NCBI GenBank assembly: GCA_001025035.1
Contig: LCZK01000009.1
Location: forward strand, 496,001 to 560,000
Direction of reading: 5' to 3'
Source of the DNA: Actinobacteria bacterium IMCC26207
GTDB taxonomy: Bacteria; Actinomycetota; Acidimicrobiia; Acidimicrobiales; Microtrichaceae
DNA length: 64,000 bases
Below, in pieces: positions 1 to 8,147 of the stretch. The notes beneath the pieces are model-generated. The model saw only the letters and a list, made by a program, of their open reading frames with translations. It had not been told where the DNA came from and did not search any database. How positions within the stretch are numbered: the stretch's first letter is position 1; each line of letters begins with the position of its first letter. The position numbers and the translations under genes were made by a program.

Positions 1-1254
1 ACGATCTCGATTGGATACACAACCGGGATTCAACGCGTTGTTCGCGAGATTATTCAAGGACTACGCGGACCTATAGGCCACGGCCTGGAGATAGTTCCGG
101 TTCTGAAACCCTCTGCAAAAGGTAGCTACCGATTGCTAACTGAAGAAGAACAGACTCGCCTTGAGGTGCACCCGCCTGGTGGGCGCGCCGGCAGACGGGC
201 CGATAATTTTGGTTTCTTATCACCGCTAGTGCGGGTGCTTGGGGATCTTTCACTGGTTATCTGGACCCGGGTTCAGGTCGGCAAGTTCCTGCGAAAACGG
301 CGAGAACTTCACCCACTGAACGCTGCGCTGGCTATTGGGACACCCCAACCTGGATCGGTTTTCCTTGACCTTGAAGGCTCTTGGTATGACCCCGAGCCGA
401 GGTCGGAGTTGTTACCTCGCCTGCACGCAGATGGAGTCAGCAGCATGGTGCTGGTTCATGATGTCATGCCGATCGTGCACCCTGAATGGTTTGACCCGCG
501 CCATATTGCAGTGTTTGAGTCTTGGATTCAGTCGCATATTCAGTGGAGCACTCGGTTTCTGACCAACTCGGAATGTACTGCTCGGGACCTGCGGTCAGTG
601 GCGCTCAAGTTCGGCCGAACAGAGGAACTTGATGTAGTTGTCATCCCCTTGGGCGCTGATTATCAGGTGACTTCCTCAATGCCGGTGGTATTACCCGAAC
701 AAGTCGGCAGGTTTTTGTTGGTTGTTGGCACCCTTGAGCCGCGCAAGAACCAAAAGCTTGTACTTGATGCCTTCGATCAGCTCAGCGAAGAGTTCCCCGA
801 TCTCTCGCTGGTTCTTGTTGGCAAAGAAGGCTGGATGGTGGACTCGCTCGTTGCGAGGATTCGCTCGCACCCCGAGTTTGAGCGCCGAGTCTGCTGGTTC
901 GGAGGGATTGAGGACGCTGAGCTGAGTTGGCTCTACGAGAATGCTTTCTTGTCAATTAACCCTTCCCTCTATGAGGGCCTCGGCGTTCCAGTGCTTGAGT
1001 CACTAGCTCATGGCTGCGCCACTGTTGCATCCACAGGTGGTGCCCTACCCGAGGCTGGCGCAGGCTTTACCGAACTCATCGACCCGGCGGATGTATCGGG
1101 TTTGGTAGCACTCATTCGCCTTCATCTAACAAACCCTGATCACCACCAAGCCATGAAAGATAAAGCCTCTATGTACCGTCCTCCGTCCTGGTCAGAGACA
1201 GCCGAAGTCGTGGCCACGGCTGTTCGAACGCTTCCGGCGCTGGTACTGCAATGA
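1..1254 (+). CDS. Glycosyltransferase family 4 protein, 5' end cut by window
   Basis: The frame is open from base 1, so the true start lies upstream; 417 codons are visible. It probably transfers a sugar from a nucleotide donor in envelope polysaccharide synthesis. Near the visible N-terminus the TGIQRVVRE stretch is typical of family 4 (GT-B) glycosyltransferases. The C-terminal half has the donor-binding Rossmann part: VVGTLEPRKNQ, then LVLVGKEGW, then NPSLYEGLGVPVLESLAHG with the EGxGxPxxE motif, and STGGALPEAG. No membrane segment is seen, so it is likely cytoplasmic. Its stop overlaps the next start (ATGA), so translation is probably coupled to the following membrane glycosyltransferase. 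The acceptor and sugar cannot be told. Confidence 0.88.
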   Translation, partial: TISIGYTTGIQRVVREIIQGLRGPIGHGLEIVPVLKPSAKGSYRLLTEEEQTRLEVHPPGGRAGRRADNFGFLSPLVRVLGDLSLVIWTRVQVGKFLRKRRELHPLNAALAIGTPQPGSVFLDLEGSWYDPEPRSELLPRLHADGVSSMVLVHDVMPIVHPEWFDPRHIAVFESWIQSHIQWSTRFLTNSECTARDLRSVALKFGRTEELDVVVIPLGADYQVTSSMPVVLPEQVGRFLLVVGTLEPRKNQKLVLDAFDQLSEEFPDLSLVLVGKEGWMVDSLVARIRSHPEFERRVCWFGGIEDAELSWLYENAFLSINPSLYEGLGVPVLESLAHGCATVASTGGALPEAGAGFTELIDPADVSGLVALIRLHLTNPDHHQAMKDKASMYRPPSWSETAEVVATAVRTLPALVLQ

Positions 1255-2990
1255 GTTCAACAACCCCAGAATCTCCGCTAGGCGAACCGGACCCTATAGA
1301 GAACGGTCTCATAGAACCAGACCTCATAGAGCCTGATCTCGCTGAACCACCAGTTGATGTGTTGCTGAAGGTAGTGGTGGGCATCGCAGTTCTCATCGGA
1401 ATCGGACTGCGGTTTGCGCCGCGCTCTGGGATGTGGCTCGATGAAGCCCTATCGAGCAACATCGCTCAGTTGCCGCTCGCAGAGATTCCTTCGGCGCTGC
1501 GACGCGACGGCCACCCACCATTATTTTACGTTCTGCTGCATGTTTGGACTTCGGTTGGTGGGAACTCGGATTGGTGGATCCGGGCTTTCTCTGGGGTGAT
1601 TTCTGTTCTGACTTTGCCGCTCATGTACTCAGCCGGGCGGAGATTGGCTCAACGCCGCGGTGCCGGGCCGTTAGGGGCGCAACGAACCGGACTGATCGCT
1701 CTGGCTGTAACTGCTGTGTTGCCGTTTGGCATCCGTTATGGGGCCGAAGCGCGCATGTACGCCTTGGTGATGGCCTTGTCCGCTGCTGGCTACTTACTCG
1801 TGGATGCTCTCCTCACAGCGAGGTTTTCGGGCACCCGTCGCTGGCTGAGCTTTCTTGGGGCTGCGCTGATTGCTTCGGCCCTGCTGTGGACCCACTACTG
1901 GTCGCTCTGGTTGCTCGGTGCAGTTGGCCTAGTTGCGATCTTTCAAGCCTGGCGGGCATCGAGCCATGAGGGCAAGGTTGGTGCTCGACTGCTGATCGGA
2001 GCGCTACTGCTAGGTGGGTTGAGCTTTGTTCCGTGGCTGCCCACTCTGCTCTATCAGTCTGCGCATACTGGTACCCCTTGGGGAGAGCGCTTTGGCCCAG
2101 CTTCTGTGGTGGTGTTGACGATCGTCGATTTTGCAGGGGCGAAGTACGGGATCGCGCATCTGTTTACTTACCTGCTTGTCCCGCTTCTGCTGCTCGCAGC
2201 CCTTGCTGTGATCCAGAAGGCTCGTGATTCACAAGGCAGAGCCACGCCGGGATCCGGTGAGCAGGTTGTGCTGACTGGATCTGTGCAGCCACGAATTCGC
2301 GCCGAGTTGTTGTTGATCCTGCTGACAATGAGTATTGGATGGGCAGCTATGACTGCTTCGAGTGGGACATTCTCCTCGCGATACGCATCGGGCATTTATC
2401 CACTGTTCTTGTTGACTATTGCGGCCGGTATCGCTGTAATCCGTAGTCCTCGTGGGACGGCGCTGATGCTCGCTGTGGTGGTTCTGATTGGATCCTTTGG
2501 GGCGGTTGGGGCCATCGGTGGTGTGAGATCTCAGACGGGCCAGATTGCGGAGAAGATTCTGTCATCCGAGCCAAGTGCTTCGGCTCAGTCACCATCCGTG
2601 GTGATCGCATGTCCTGACCAACTCGGCGTCTCGCTCCAGCGGGAGCTCGAGCTTGACCCGAGTGGAGGTTTGAGCAGCAGTGGAGGTTTGGGCAGCGATG
2701 TGATTCCGTACCCGATGGGAGGGGATCCGCGGTTTGTGGATTGGGTGGATTATGCCGACCGGAATTCTGCTACTTCACCTGCGCAGTTCTTGGAAGAAGT
2801 CGCTGAGCGAATCCCAGACAATGCCACGGTGTACGTGGTGGAGAGCCCGACCTATCGAACCTTCGAGGGTCAATGCGACGCATTACTTGCCGCTCTCGCA
2901 GTGGAACGCGACCAGACCCTGCTGCTGGCTATTGATGACACGGGTCTAGATGAGTCAGCCAATCTGTGGGCGTTTACGCCTCGAAACTGA
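1251..2990 (+). CDS. GT39/ArnT-like polytopic membrane glycosyltransferase
   Basis: A 579-residue membrane protein that probably uses a polyprenyl-phosphate sugar to glycosylate an extracytoplasmic acceptor. After a cytoplasmic N-terminal tail and a first hydrophobic segment comes MWLDEALSSN, the acidic loop expected for the catalytic Asp/Glu of PMT/ArnT-like GT-C enzymes. DGHPPLFYVLLHVW follows, a hallmark of family 39. About ten hydrophobic segments precede a soluble C-terminal domain of about 150 residues. The N-terminal tail has a 15-bp repeat (LIEPD, LIEPD, LAEPP) and the C-terminal domain an 18-bp repeat (SGGLSS, SGGLGS); both periods are multiples of three. The gene overlaps the upstream glycosyltransferase by 4 bp. 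Confidence 0.8.
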   Translation: MSSTTPESPLGEPDPIENGLIEPDLIEPDLAEPPVDVLLKVVVGIAVLIGIGLRFAPRSGMWLDEALSSNIAQLPLAEIPSALRRDGHPPLFYVLLHVWTSVGGNSDWWIRAFSGVISVLTLPLMYSAGRRLAQRRGAGPLGAQRTGLIALAVTAVLPFGIRYGAEARMYALVMALSAAGYLLVDALLTARFSGTRRWLSFLGAALIASALLWTHYWSLWLLGAVGLVAIFQAWRASSHEGKVGARLLIGALLLGGLSFVPWLPTLLYQSAHTGTPWGERFGPASVVVLTIVDFAGAKYGIAHLFTYLLVPLLLLAALAVIQKARDSQGRATPGSGEQVVLTGSVQPRIRAELLLILLTMSIGWAAMTASSGTFSSRYASGIYPLFLLTIAAGIAVIRSPRGTALMLAVVVLIGSFGAVGAIGGVRSQTGQIAEKILSSEPSASAQSPSVVIACPDQLGVSLQRELELDPSGGLSSSGGLGSDVIPYPMGGDPRFVDWVDYADRNSATSPAQFLEEVAERIPDNATVYVVESPTYRTFEGQCDALLAALAVERDQTLLLAIDDTGLDESANLWAFTPRN

Positions 2991-3005
2991 CAGATTCCCG
3001 AACCC

Positions 3006-4247
3006 GTGACTGCCCTCAATGAGTTGGAAGTAACCAAGAGCAGTCTCTGGCGCGCTGGTCTTCCTGCTGTATGTCTTGGCTGGGTCTGGGCTCGGCTGTG
3101 CATCGCTAGCGGGTTCCTGACTGCACATCTCCTGGTGGATCGACTCGAAACCCCTCGAGGATCAGAACAGATTCAGCAGGGCTTGTTCACTTGGGACGGT
3201 GCGTTTTATCGGGGCTTGGCACAGCAGTGGTACACGCGACCGCTAGGGGGTGCAGCCAATGCACTGTCAGGGGAGGAGGCCAGGTTCTTCCCTGTCTACC
3301 CTGCTCTAGCAAAGGCTCTAGGCCCGTTCTTTGGCGGTCATGCCGATTGGGCGCTCATCGCTATCAGCAACATCGCAGCTTTTCTAGGAGCTTGGGTTCT
3401 TTGGAAGCTCGCAACCGAGGTTCTCCAAGGTCAAGACCAAGATCAGGACCAAGGGGAAGCGGCCTCAACACTCCGCAGGTCATCAAAAGGCCGGTCATTA
3501 GAAGGCCGGTCAGTGGCAGATCGGTCAGCGGTTCTCATCGCAATTTTCCCTGCGGCATTTGTACTGGCCTTTGCGTATTCCGAGGGTTTGGCTCTTCTTG
3601 TCGTTGCCGGAACCCTCTTGGTGCTACACCGACGCAATTTTGTTCTGGCTGGTCTCTTGGCACTCCTTGCGGCGGCTATCCGACCGGTCGGTGGCCTACT
3701 CCTGGTACCCATCGCTATTGAGTTGCTACGCGCTCAACCTCGGCCCCGCTGGTGGAACTGGATTATTGGCCTGGGCGGACCATTCCTCGGCTTAGGGCTG
3801 GCTCTCATCTGGATTGAGCAGTCCACGGGAGAATTATTACTCCCGTTACGTCTACAGCGGCAGATTCGAGGAGGGTTCCAAGATCCCGTGACGCGGGTAC
3901 TCGAACCGGTCGGCGAACTCATTCGAGGCAATTTTCGAGATGTCTACAACCTGGGCTTCATGATCGTGTTCTTGTTGCTCTTCATTTTCATGGTGCTCGG
4001 CGCACGCAGCAGTGGTCCCAAGCTTCCGATCTCATGGATTGCATACTCAGGGGTATCGCTTCTCTTCATGCTCTCCTCCCAGGTGACGGATTCGCTCGGG
4101 CGATACGGGCTTTTGGTAGTGCCGTTCATCGTGGCGCTCGCCCTGTGGGCGGATCGGCGGTGGCGAAAGCTAGCCGTTGGGATCGCATGCTCTGCTGGCT
4201 TGATATGGCTGACAAGTGAGGCTCTTCTTGGTCGACTCGTTCCCTGA
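3006..4247 (+). CDS. PIG-V-like polytopic mannosyltransferase family protein
   Basis: A 413-residue membrane protein with a GTG start 15 bp after the previous stop. After the first transmembrane segment it has FTWDGAFYRGLAQQWY, followed by ARFFPVYPALAKALGP. The WDGxxY and FFPxYP pair is characteristic of PIG-V-type polyprenol-phosphate mannosyltransferases. About ten hydrophobic segments follow. It probably transfers mannose or another hexose outside the membrane and forms a glycan-assembly unit with the two genes before it. A hydrophilic loop carries 6-bp repeats (QDQDQDQ) and 12-bp-like repeats (GRSLEGRSVADRS), both in frame. Substrate is unknown. Confidence 0.75.
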   Translation: MTALNELEVTKSSLWRAGLPAVCLGWVWARLCIASGFLTAHLLVDRLETPRGSEQIQQGLFTWDGAFYRGLAQQWYTRPLGGAANALSGEEARFFPVYPALAKALGPFFGGHADWALIAISNIAAFLGAWVLWKLATEVLQGQDQDQDQGEAASTLRRSSKGRSLEGRSVADRSAVLIAIFPAAFVLAFAYSEGLALLVVAGTLLVLHRRNFVLAGLLALLAAAIRPVGGLLLVPIAIELLRAQPRPRWWNWIIGLGGPFLGLGLALIWIEQSTGELLLPLRLQRQIRGGFQDPVTRVLEPVGELIRGNFRDVYNLGFMIVFLLLFIFMVLGARSSGPKLPISWIAYSGVSLLFMLSSQVTDSLGRYGLLVVPFIVALALWADRRWRKLAVGIACSAGLIWLTSEALLGRLVP

Positions 4248-4474
4248 AATGTGCAGATAGTCAAGGTTGGAACACACTTTTAAAACCGGCTTATGACGAA
4301 AAGCCGTCCCAAGGTAGACGCCGGGCACGACTGAGAGCATGCAAGGCCTCCAGCACTGAGGACGCTCAGCACCATGGCCACCATCTCAGGACGCACAGCA
4401 CTCAGGGCGGACAGCCCTAACGTCCGACAGCACTCACAACCACCAAAACACACGGCAGACAGCCCTCACTAATG
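4248..4474. other. Intergenic region with left arm of a long-range inverted repeat
   Basis: The region lies between the convergent PIG-V-like gene and the small HTH-like gene. It holds the left arm (4281-4301) of a 21-bp inverted repeat whose other arm is at 5023-5043. The rest is C/A-rich with imperfect copies of CAGCACTCA-like words. I found no convincing ORF, RNA or classical terminator. Confidence 0.5.
4281..4301 (+). repeat. Left arm of 21-bp inverted repeat
   Basis: TAAAACCGGCTTATGACGAAA. The reverse complement occurs at 5023-5043 with one mismatch (T/C at position 14). The arms lie about 720 bp apart and enclose the small HTH-like gene. Confidence 0.7.
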
Positions 4475-4816
4475 TCAGTTGGTGCCGTTCGTTTGGCTGC
4501 GGGCCTTGGCCACTAGATCCTGTAGTCGGGCTCTGTGGCGGCGAACCGTCGTATTCGGGCGATAGCGAGACTCATAGCGGCCTCGCTCGGTCCGCCGCAC
4601 TCGGCCGAGGCGCAACTCGTAGCGCAGCACATCGGAGATGACTTTGTTGGGATCGCTCCCGCCAACGGTCAACCCGAGCTGCTCAAGTGCAGCTCGCAGC
4701 TCAGCAATGCTGCGTGGGCTCCCAGCCTGAGAGAGCAAAGTCAGAAGGCAATAGCGCAGATTTGCGCCGCGCAAATCATGGGGCCGCAGATAGGGCGCTC
4801 GAGGCGAGTAGTTCAT
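4475..4816 (-). CDS. Small hypothetical protein, possibly winged-helix
   Basis: A 113-residue basic protein. The middle (about 20-85) reads like a winged-helix fold: helices in LRYCLLTLLSQ and SIAELRAALEQLGL, then KVISDVLRYELRLGRVRRTERGRYE. This resembles a recognition helix followed by a wing ending in a RGRY turn. The C-terminus is Arg-rich. No enzyme motif is seen. It is monocistronic, converges on the PIG-V-like gene and sits between the arms of an inverted repeat (4281-4301, 5023-5043). A DNA-binding role is inference from fold impression only. A longer ORF on the opposite strand overlaps it but has low-complexity, non-protein-like composition. Confidence 0.55.
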   Translation of the reverse strand: MNYSPRAPYLRPHDLRGANLRYCLLTLLSQAGSPRSIAELRAALEQLGLTVGGSDPNKVISDVLRYELRLGRVRRTERGRYESRYRPNTTVRRHRARLQDLVAKARSQTNGTN

Positions 4817-5111
4817 TGTGCGAGGCGCAACACAGGAGGTGACGCAACTGTGCTCAACACCGCCGCTCTCAAAAACGCGACGCCCGACAACACAGCGCCC
4901 GACAACACAGCGCCCGATGGGGTTCTTTTCACTTTGGATAAGTTCATCTCGGCAGTCTGTCCAGATTCAGCTCCGATGTCACCGGGGAGCGCAGCCCGCA
5001 GACGGCAGCCTTGCGGCTCTACTTTCGTCGTAAGCCGGTTTTATAAACAGTTCGCGGGCCCCTGCCCACCCCGTTATTCAGGCAACCCCGTTATTCAGGC
5101 AGCCCAGCAAT
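4817..5111. other. Intergenic region with 15-bp tandem repeat and right inverted-repeat arm
   Basis: There is no convincing gene in about 295 bp. It contains CGCCCGACAACACAG in two tandem copies plus a partial third at about 4882-4918, the right arm of the inverted repeat (5023-5043), and a 17-bp tandem repeat next to the methyltransferase stop. The promoter of the HTH-like gene must lie here but I cannot place it. Confidence 0.45.
5023..5043 (-). repeat. Right arm of 21-bp inverted repeat
   Basis: Reverse complement of 4281-4301 with one mismatch in 21. No target-site duplication is visible outside the two arms. Confidence 0.7.
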
Positions 5112-5117
5112 TCAGCG
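5069..5117 (-). repeat. 17-bp tandem repeat running into the methyltransferase stop codon
   Basis: CCCCGTTATTCAGGCA(A/G) occurs at 5069-5085 and 5086-5102. A degenerate third copy from 5103 (CCCAGCAATTCAGCG) contains the stop (5112-5114) of the minus-strand methyltransferase. Each copy keeps TGA on the minus strand. Confidence 0.75.
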
Positions 5118-5801
5118 TTGGCGGCGTGCAACGACCCAGGTGCCCCAGTGCGCTGTTGAAGCTGTCACCTCGAAGCTGCCACCGAGTTCGGAATCAGCTA
5201 CCTGCGCTGCGAGTGCCTGAGCAATCCGGTCCGCAGACAAGTAGATAGGTGTTCGTTCTCCGATGGAGTTCACCCAAATCAACACCCCATCGGATGTCAG
5301 GACTCGAACCACCTCGTCGGCAAACAGCATCATGTTCACACAGGCCACAGCCGTAACACTCCCAGTGGCGAATGGAAGTGCACTGGAATCCAACTGCAGC
5401 CTGCTCGCAAGTTCCTCTGGTAGTCGCTTCAGCATCTCAGCGGACAAATCCCCCGCAAGGACGTGCTCAAAATGCTGTTGCAGCAACACCGTGCCAGACC
5501 CAGTTCCAGCTCCGAGTTCGACCACAAGCCCAGAAGGAACTTCGGAGCGTGTCAACAGATCCTCGAGCACTACCTGACCACGAGCTCGATTCCCAGAAGC
5601 AGCCCAACCTGATGCCATCTCATCAAAGAAGCCTGCCACCTGCTTCGCAATTGCGGGCGTCCAACTTCGTGGATCATCTGCAACGTCCTCGGTGATCTTC
5701 CGCATTGGATGCGAGCTGCCGATATCTTCCGGTGGCTCTCCAACTGCCTCTAGCAGTGCGGGCAGGTAGTGAACTTCGGCGCCCGTCCTACCCCTACTCA
5801 T
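5112..5801 (-). CDS. Class I SAM-dependent methyltransferase
   Basis: A 229-residue cytoplasmic methyltransferase. Motif I is VVELGAGTGSGTVLL, followed by an acidic residue after the second strand (VLAGDLSAEML). LQLDSSALPF corresponds to motif II/III and VLTSDGVLIWVNSIGE to post-motif III. The first 70 residues are a poorly conserved helical region. Its ATG overlaps the serS stop (ATGA), so it is translated as the second gene of a serS operon. Substrate is unknown; the link to serS need not be functional. Confidence 0.75.
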   Translation of the reverse strand: MSRGRTGAEVHYLPALLEAVGEPPEDIGSSHPMRKITEDVADDPRSWTPAIAKQVAGFFDEMASGWAASGNRARGQVVLEDLLTRSEVPSGLVVELGAGTGSGTVLLQQHFEHVLAGDLSAEMLKRLPEELASRLQLDSSALPFATGSVTAVACVNMMLFADEVVRVLTSDGVLIWVNSIGERTPIYLSADRIAQALAAQVADSELGGSFEVTASTAHWGTWVVARRQR

Positions 5802-7087
5802 ACCGGGGCTGAGATCGCCGTTGCGCCTCGCATATAGGGCAGCAACAATTCAGGAATTTCAATCGAACCATCCGGCTGCCGATAGGTCTCGACGATTGCC
5901 GCCCACACGCGCGGCACAGCTAGAGCGGAGCCATTGAGTGTGTGCAGGACCTCAGTCCCCTTCCCACCTTCGGGCTTGTAACGAAGATTGGCCCGGCGCG
6001 CTTGGTACTCCCCGAACCAAGAGACCGAACTCACCTCGAGCCACTGGTCCACCCCTGGTGAGTACACCTCAAGGTCAAAGGTGCGGGCTGCCGAATTACC
6101 GATGTCGCCGGCGCAGAGATCCAACACCCTGTAGGCCAACCCAAGCTCCGCAATCAGACTCTCAGCTCGCAACAGAATCTCGGCATGTAGGTCCGCTGCC
6201 TGTGCCGGAGTGGAATACGCCAAAATCTCGACTTTGTCGAACTCATGAACCCGCAACAGCCCGCGAGTGTCCTTGCCAGCCGAGCCGGCCTCCCGTCGGA
6301 AACAACTGGTATGAGCGCAGAACCGGAGCGGCAAGTCGGCCTCGGCAACGATCTCATCTTGGCGAAGAGAAGTCAGAGGAACTTCAGCAGTGGGAATGGC
6401 CCACAGGTCATCTCGCTCCACCGCATAGGCCTCTTCAGAGAACTTCGGGAGATGGCCCGTTGCAATCATTGTTGCAGTGCGCACCAACGTTGGCGGGCGC
6501 ACCTCTTCATACAGGTCAACATTGCGATCAATCGCTAGCTGGCACAACGCCCGCACCAACGCAGCTCCCTGCTTGCGGTACATCACAAACATTGATCCGG
6601 ACATCTTGACTGCGCGCTCAACGTCGAGAATCCCGAGCTGTTCACCGATCTCCCAATGAGGCACTCGTTGACAGTCCACATACGAATCAGGCTGATACTG
6701 CTCAACGCGCAGAATCACATTCTCTTGTTCGCTGGCACCATCTGGGCAATCCATCGCTGGCAGATTAGGGATCCGCAAGAGCTGATCACGGAGCAGAACC
6801 TGTAGTTCCTCGGCCCGAGCATCAAGCTGCTTCTCTTCTAGGCCGAGCAGCCGGCTTTGCTCTTGAAGCTCAGTGGCCTCGTCTTGGCGTTGCTCCCGGA
6901 AGAGTTTGCCAACCTCATTAGACAAAGCCCGAACCTCGGCTCGCAGGGAATCACGCTGGCCTGACAACGATCGCAACTCGGCATCGATGCCGGCAACCTC
7001 ATCAATCACAGCAGTGTCTTGGCCTCGTCTTGCCAGCCCTGCCTTCACCAAGTCAATATCGGCGCGGATCATACGCACATCAAGCAT
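5798..7087 (-). CDS. serS: Seryl-tRNA synthetase
   Basis: Charges tRNA-Ser (and tRNA-Sec where present) with serine. Length, 429 residues, is normal for the family. Residues 1-110 form the long antiparallel coiled-coil arm that binds the tRNA variable arm, starting MLDVRMIRADIDLV. The class II catalytic core follows: motif 2 at FRREAGSAGKDTRGLLRVHEF, and motif 3 at NGSALAVPRVWAAIVETYRQ near the C-terminus. The class II core and serine pocket appear intact. It is followed directly by the overlapping methyltransferase gene. No T-box or other leader structure was recognised upstream. Confidence 0.97.
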   Translation of the reverse strand: MLDVRMIRADIDLVKAGLARRGQDTAVIDEVAGIDAELRSLSGQRDSLRAEVRALSNEVGKLFREQRQDEATELQEQSRLLGLEEKQLDARAEELQVLLRDQLLRIPNLPAMDCPDGASEQENVILRVEQYQPDSYVDCQRVPHWEIGEQLGILDVERAVKMSGSMFVMYRKQGAALVRALCQLAIDRNVDLYEEVRPPTLVRTATMIATGHLPKFSEEAYAVERDDLWAIPTAEVPLTSLRQDEIVAEADLPLRFCAHTSCFRREAGSAGKDTRGLLRVHEFDKVEILAYSTPAQAADLHAEILLRAESLIAELGLAYRVLDLCAGDIGNSAARTFDLEVYSPGVDQWLEVSSVSWFGEYQARRANLRYKPEGGKGTEVLHTLNGSALAVPRVWAAIVETYRQPDGSIEIPELLLPYMRGATAISAPV

Positions 7088-7159
7088 GAGTGGAACCTAG
7101 TTGGCATCGGGCAGCAGGCTGAACCTCATTGACTATCTGCTCCAGAACAGCGAGCGGAA

Positions 7160-7176
7160 CTGTGCCAGAGGCACAG
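7160..7176 (+). other. Short perfect hairpin upstream of ABC transporter ATPase gene
   Basis: CTGTGCC-AGA-GGCACAG: a 7-bp stem with a 3-nt loop, 20 bases before the GTG start. It has no T-tract, so it is not a typical terminator; function unknown. Confidence 0.35.
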
Positions 7177-7196
7177 GCGGGAAGTAGCGTCTCCTT

Positions 7197-8147
7197 GTGT
7201 CAGTTATCGCAGATCAATTGAGTATCCAGTACGGCCAGACTGTGGCAGTCGATCAGGTGAGCTTCGAGGCACAGGCCGGTCAGATCACCGTGCTGCTTGG
7301 ACCAAATGGTGCTGGAAAAACCTCGACGATTGAACACCTTGAAGGCTACCGAGCAGCAAGTTCGGGTTCTAGCAGCGTCTTAGGACTCGACCCCATTACT
7401 GATCATCACAAGCTCACGAAACAGGTGGGGATCATGCTGCAACAAGGCGGAATCCCAACTGCAATTCGCCCTCGCGAGCTCCTTCAACAATACGCAGGCT
7501 TCTTTCCTGCCTCGCTTGACCCCGAAGAGCTCCTCGCAAGGGTAGGTCTCACGAGTCGCTCAAAGACCCCATACCGCCGCCTCTCAGGAGGTGAACAACA
7601 GCGACTCTCCCTAGCGCTCGCTCTGATTGGTAAACCCAAAGTGGTGTTTCTTGATGAGCCAACTGCAGGAGTCGACCTAGAAGGTCGTGACCTCATCCGG
7701 TCTTTACTGTTGACGTTGCGCCAAGAGGGTGTCTGCGTGCTCATCACGACCCATGATCTAGCCGAGACCGAACGCCTCGCAGACAAGGTCATCATCATCG
7801 ACCACGGAAAGGTCATAGCTCAGGGTTCGCCGAGCGAATTGATGTCGGCTACGAGTTCTGACCACTTGTTGTTCGGCGCCACCCCAAACCTTGACTGCGC
7901 CGCACTCAGCGCTGCAGTCGGGTCCCAAGCTTCAGAGACATCTCATGGTGAGTACCGGGTAGAGGCTCCACCCTCGCCCGCTCTAGTCGCAGCAGTCACA
8001 AGCTGGCTTGCAGCCCGGAACATCCAGCTCACCGATCTACGTGCCGAACGACAACGCCTCGATGACGTATTCCGCCGCCTCACAGACAGCTCCGACAGCA
8101 CAGATAGCACAGATAGCACAGGCAGCACAGACAGCACAGACTCATGA
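7197..8147 (+). CDS. ABC-2 type transporter ATP-binding protein
   Basis: A 316-residue ATPase of the drug or polymer exporter type. Walker A is GPNGAGKTS (about 35-43), the signature is LSGGEQQRLSLALAL (about 130) and Walker B is VVFLDEPTAGVD (about 155), with the switch His in ITTHDLAETERLADKV. A C-terminal extension of about 100 residues follows, as in DrrA-like exporters. The last 20 residues are a Ser-Asp-Thr tail from a 9-bp repeat (GACAGCACA-like). The GTG start has only a weak upstream purine stretch (GGGAAG). The stop overlaps the permease start by 4 bp, so the two subunits are probably co-translated. Exported substrate is unknown. Confidence 0.88.
   Translation: MSVIADQLSIQYGQTVAVDQVSFEAQAGQITVLLGPNGAGKTSTIEHLEGYRAASSGSSSVLGLDPITDHHKLTKQVGIMLQQGGIPTAIRPRELLQQYAGFFPASLDPEELLARVGLTSRSKTPYRRLSGGEQQRLSLALALIGKPKVVFLDEPTAGVDLEGRDLIRSLLLTLRQEGVCVLITTHDLAETERLADKVIIIDHGKVIAQGSPSELMSATSSDHLLFGATPNLDCAALSAAVGSQASETSHGEYRVEAPPSPALVAAVTSWLAARNIQLTDLRAERQRLDDVFRRLTDSSDSTDSTDSTGSTDSTDS
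8092..8142 (+). repeat. In-frame 9-bp tandem repeat in ABC ATPase tail
   Basis: Successive GACAGCACA/GATAGCACA units encode D-S-T repeats ending in DSTDS at the C-terminus. Period nine keeps the frame. Confidence 0.75.

Noticed and set aside
4535-5248. Long plus-strand ORF overlapping the HTH-like gene and methyltransferase end
   Set aside because: Composition is unlike a protein, it runs through the intergenic tandem and inverted repeats, and it overlaps a better-supported minus-strand gene.
5798-7196. T-box or riboswitch upstream of serS
   Set aside because: The leader is short and has no specifier or antiterminator-like fold that I can see.
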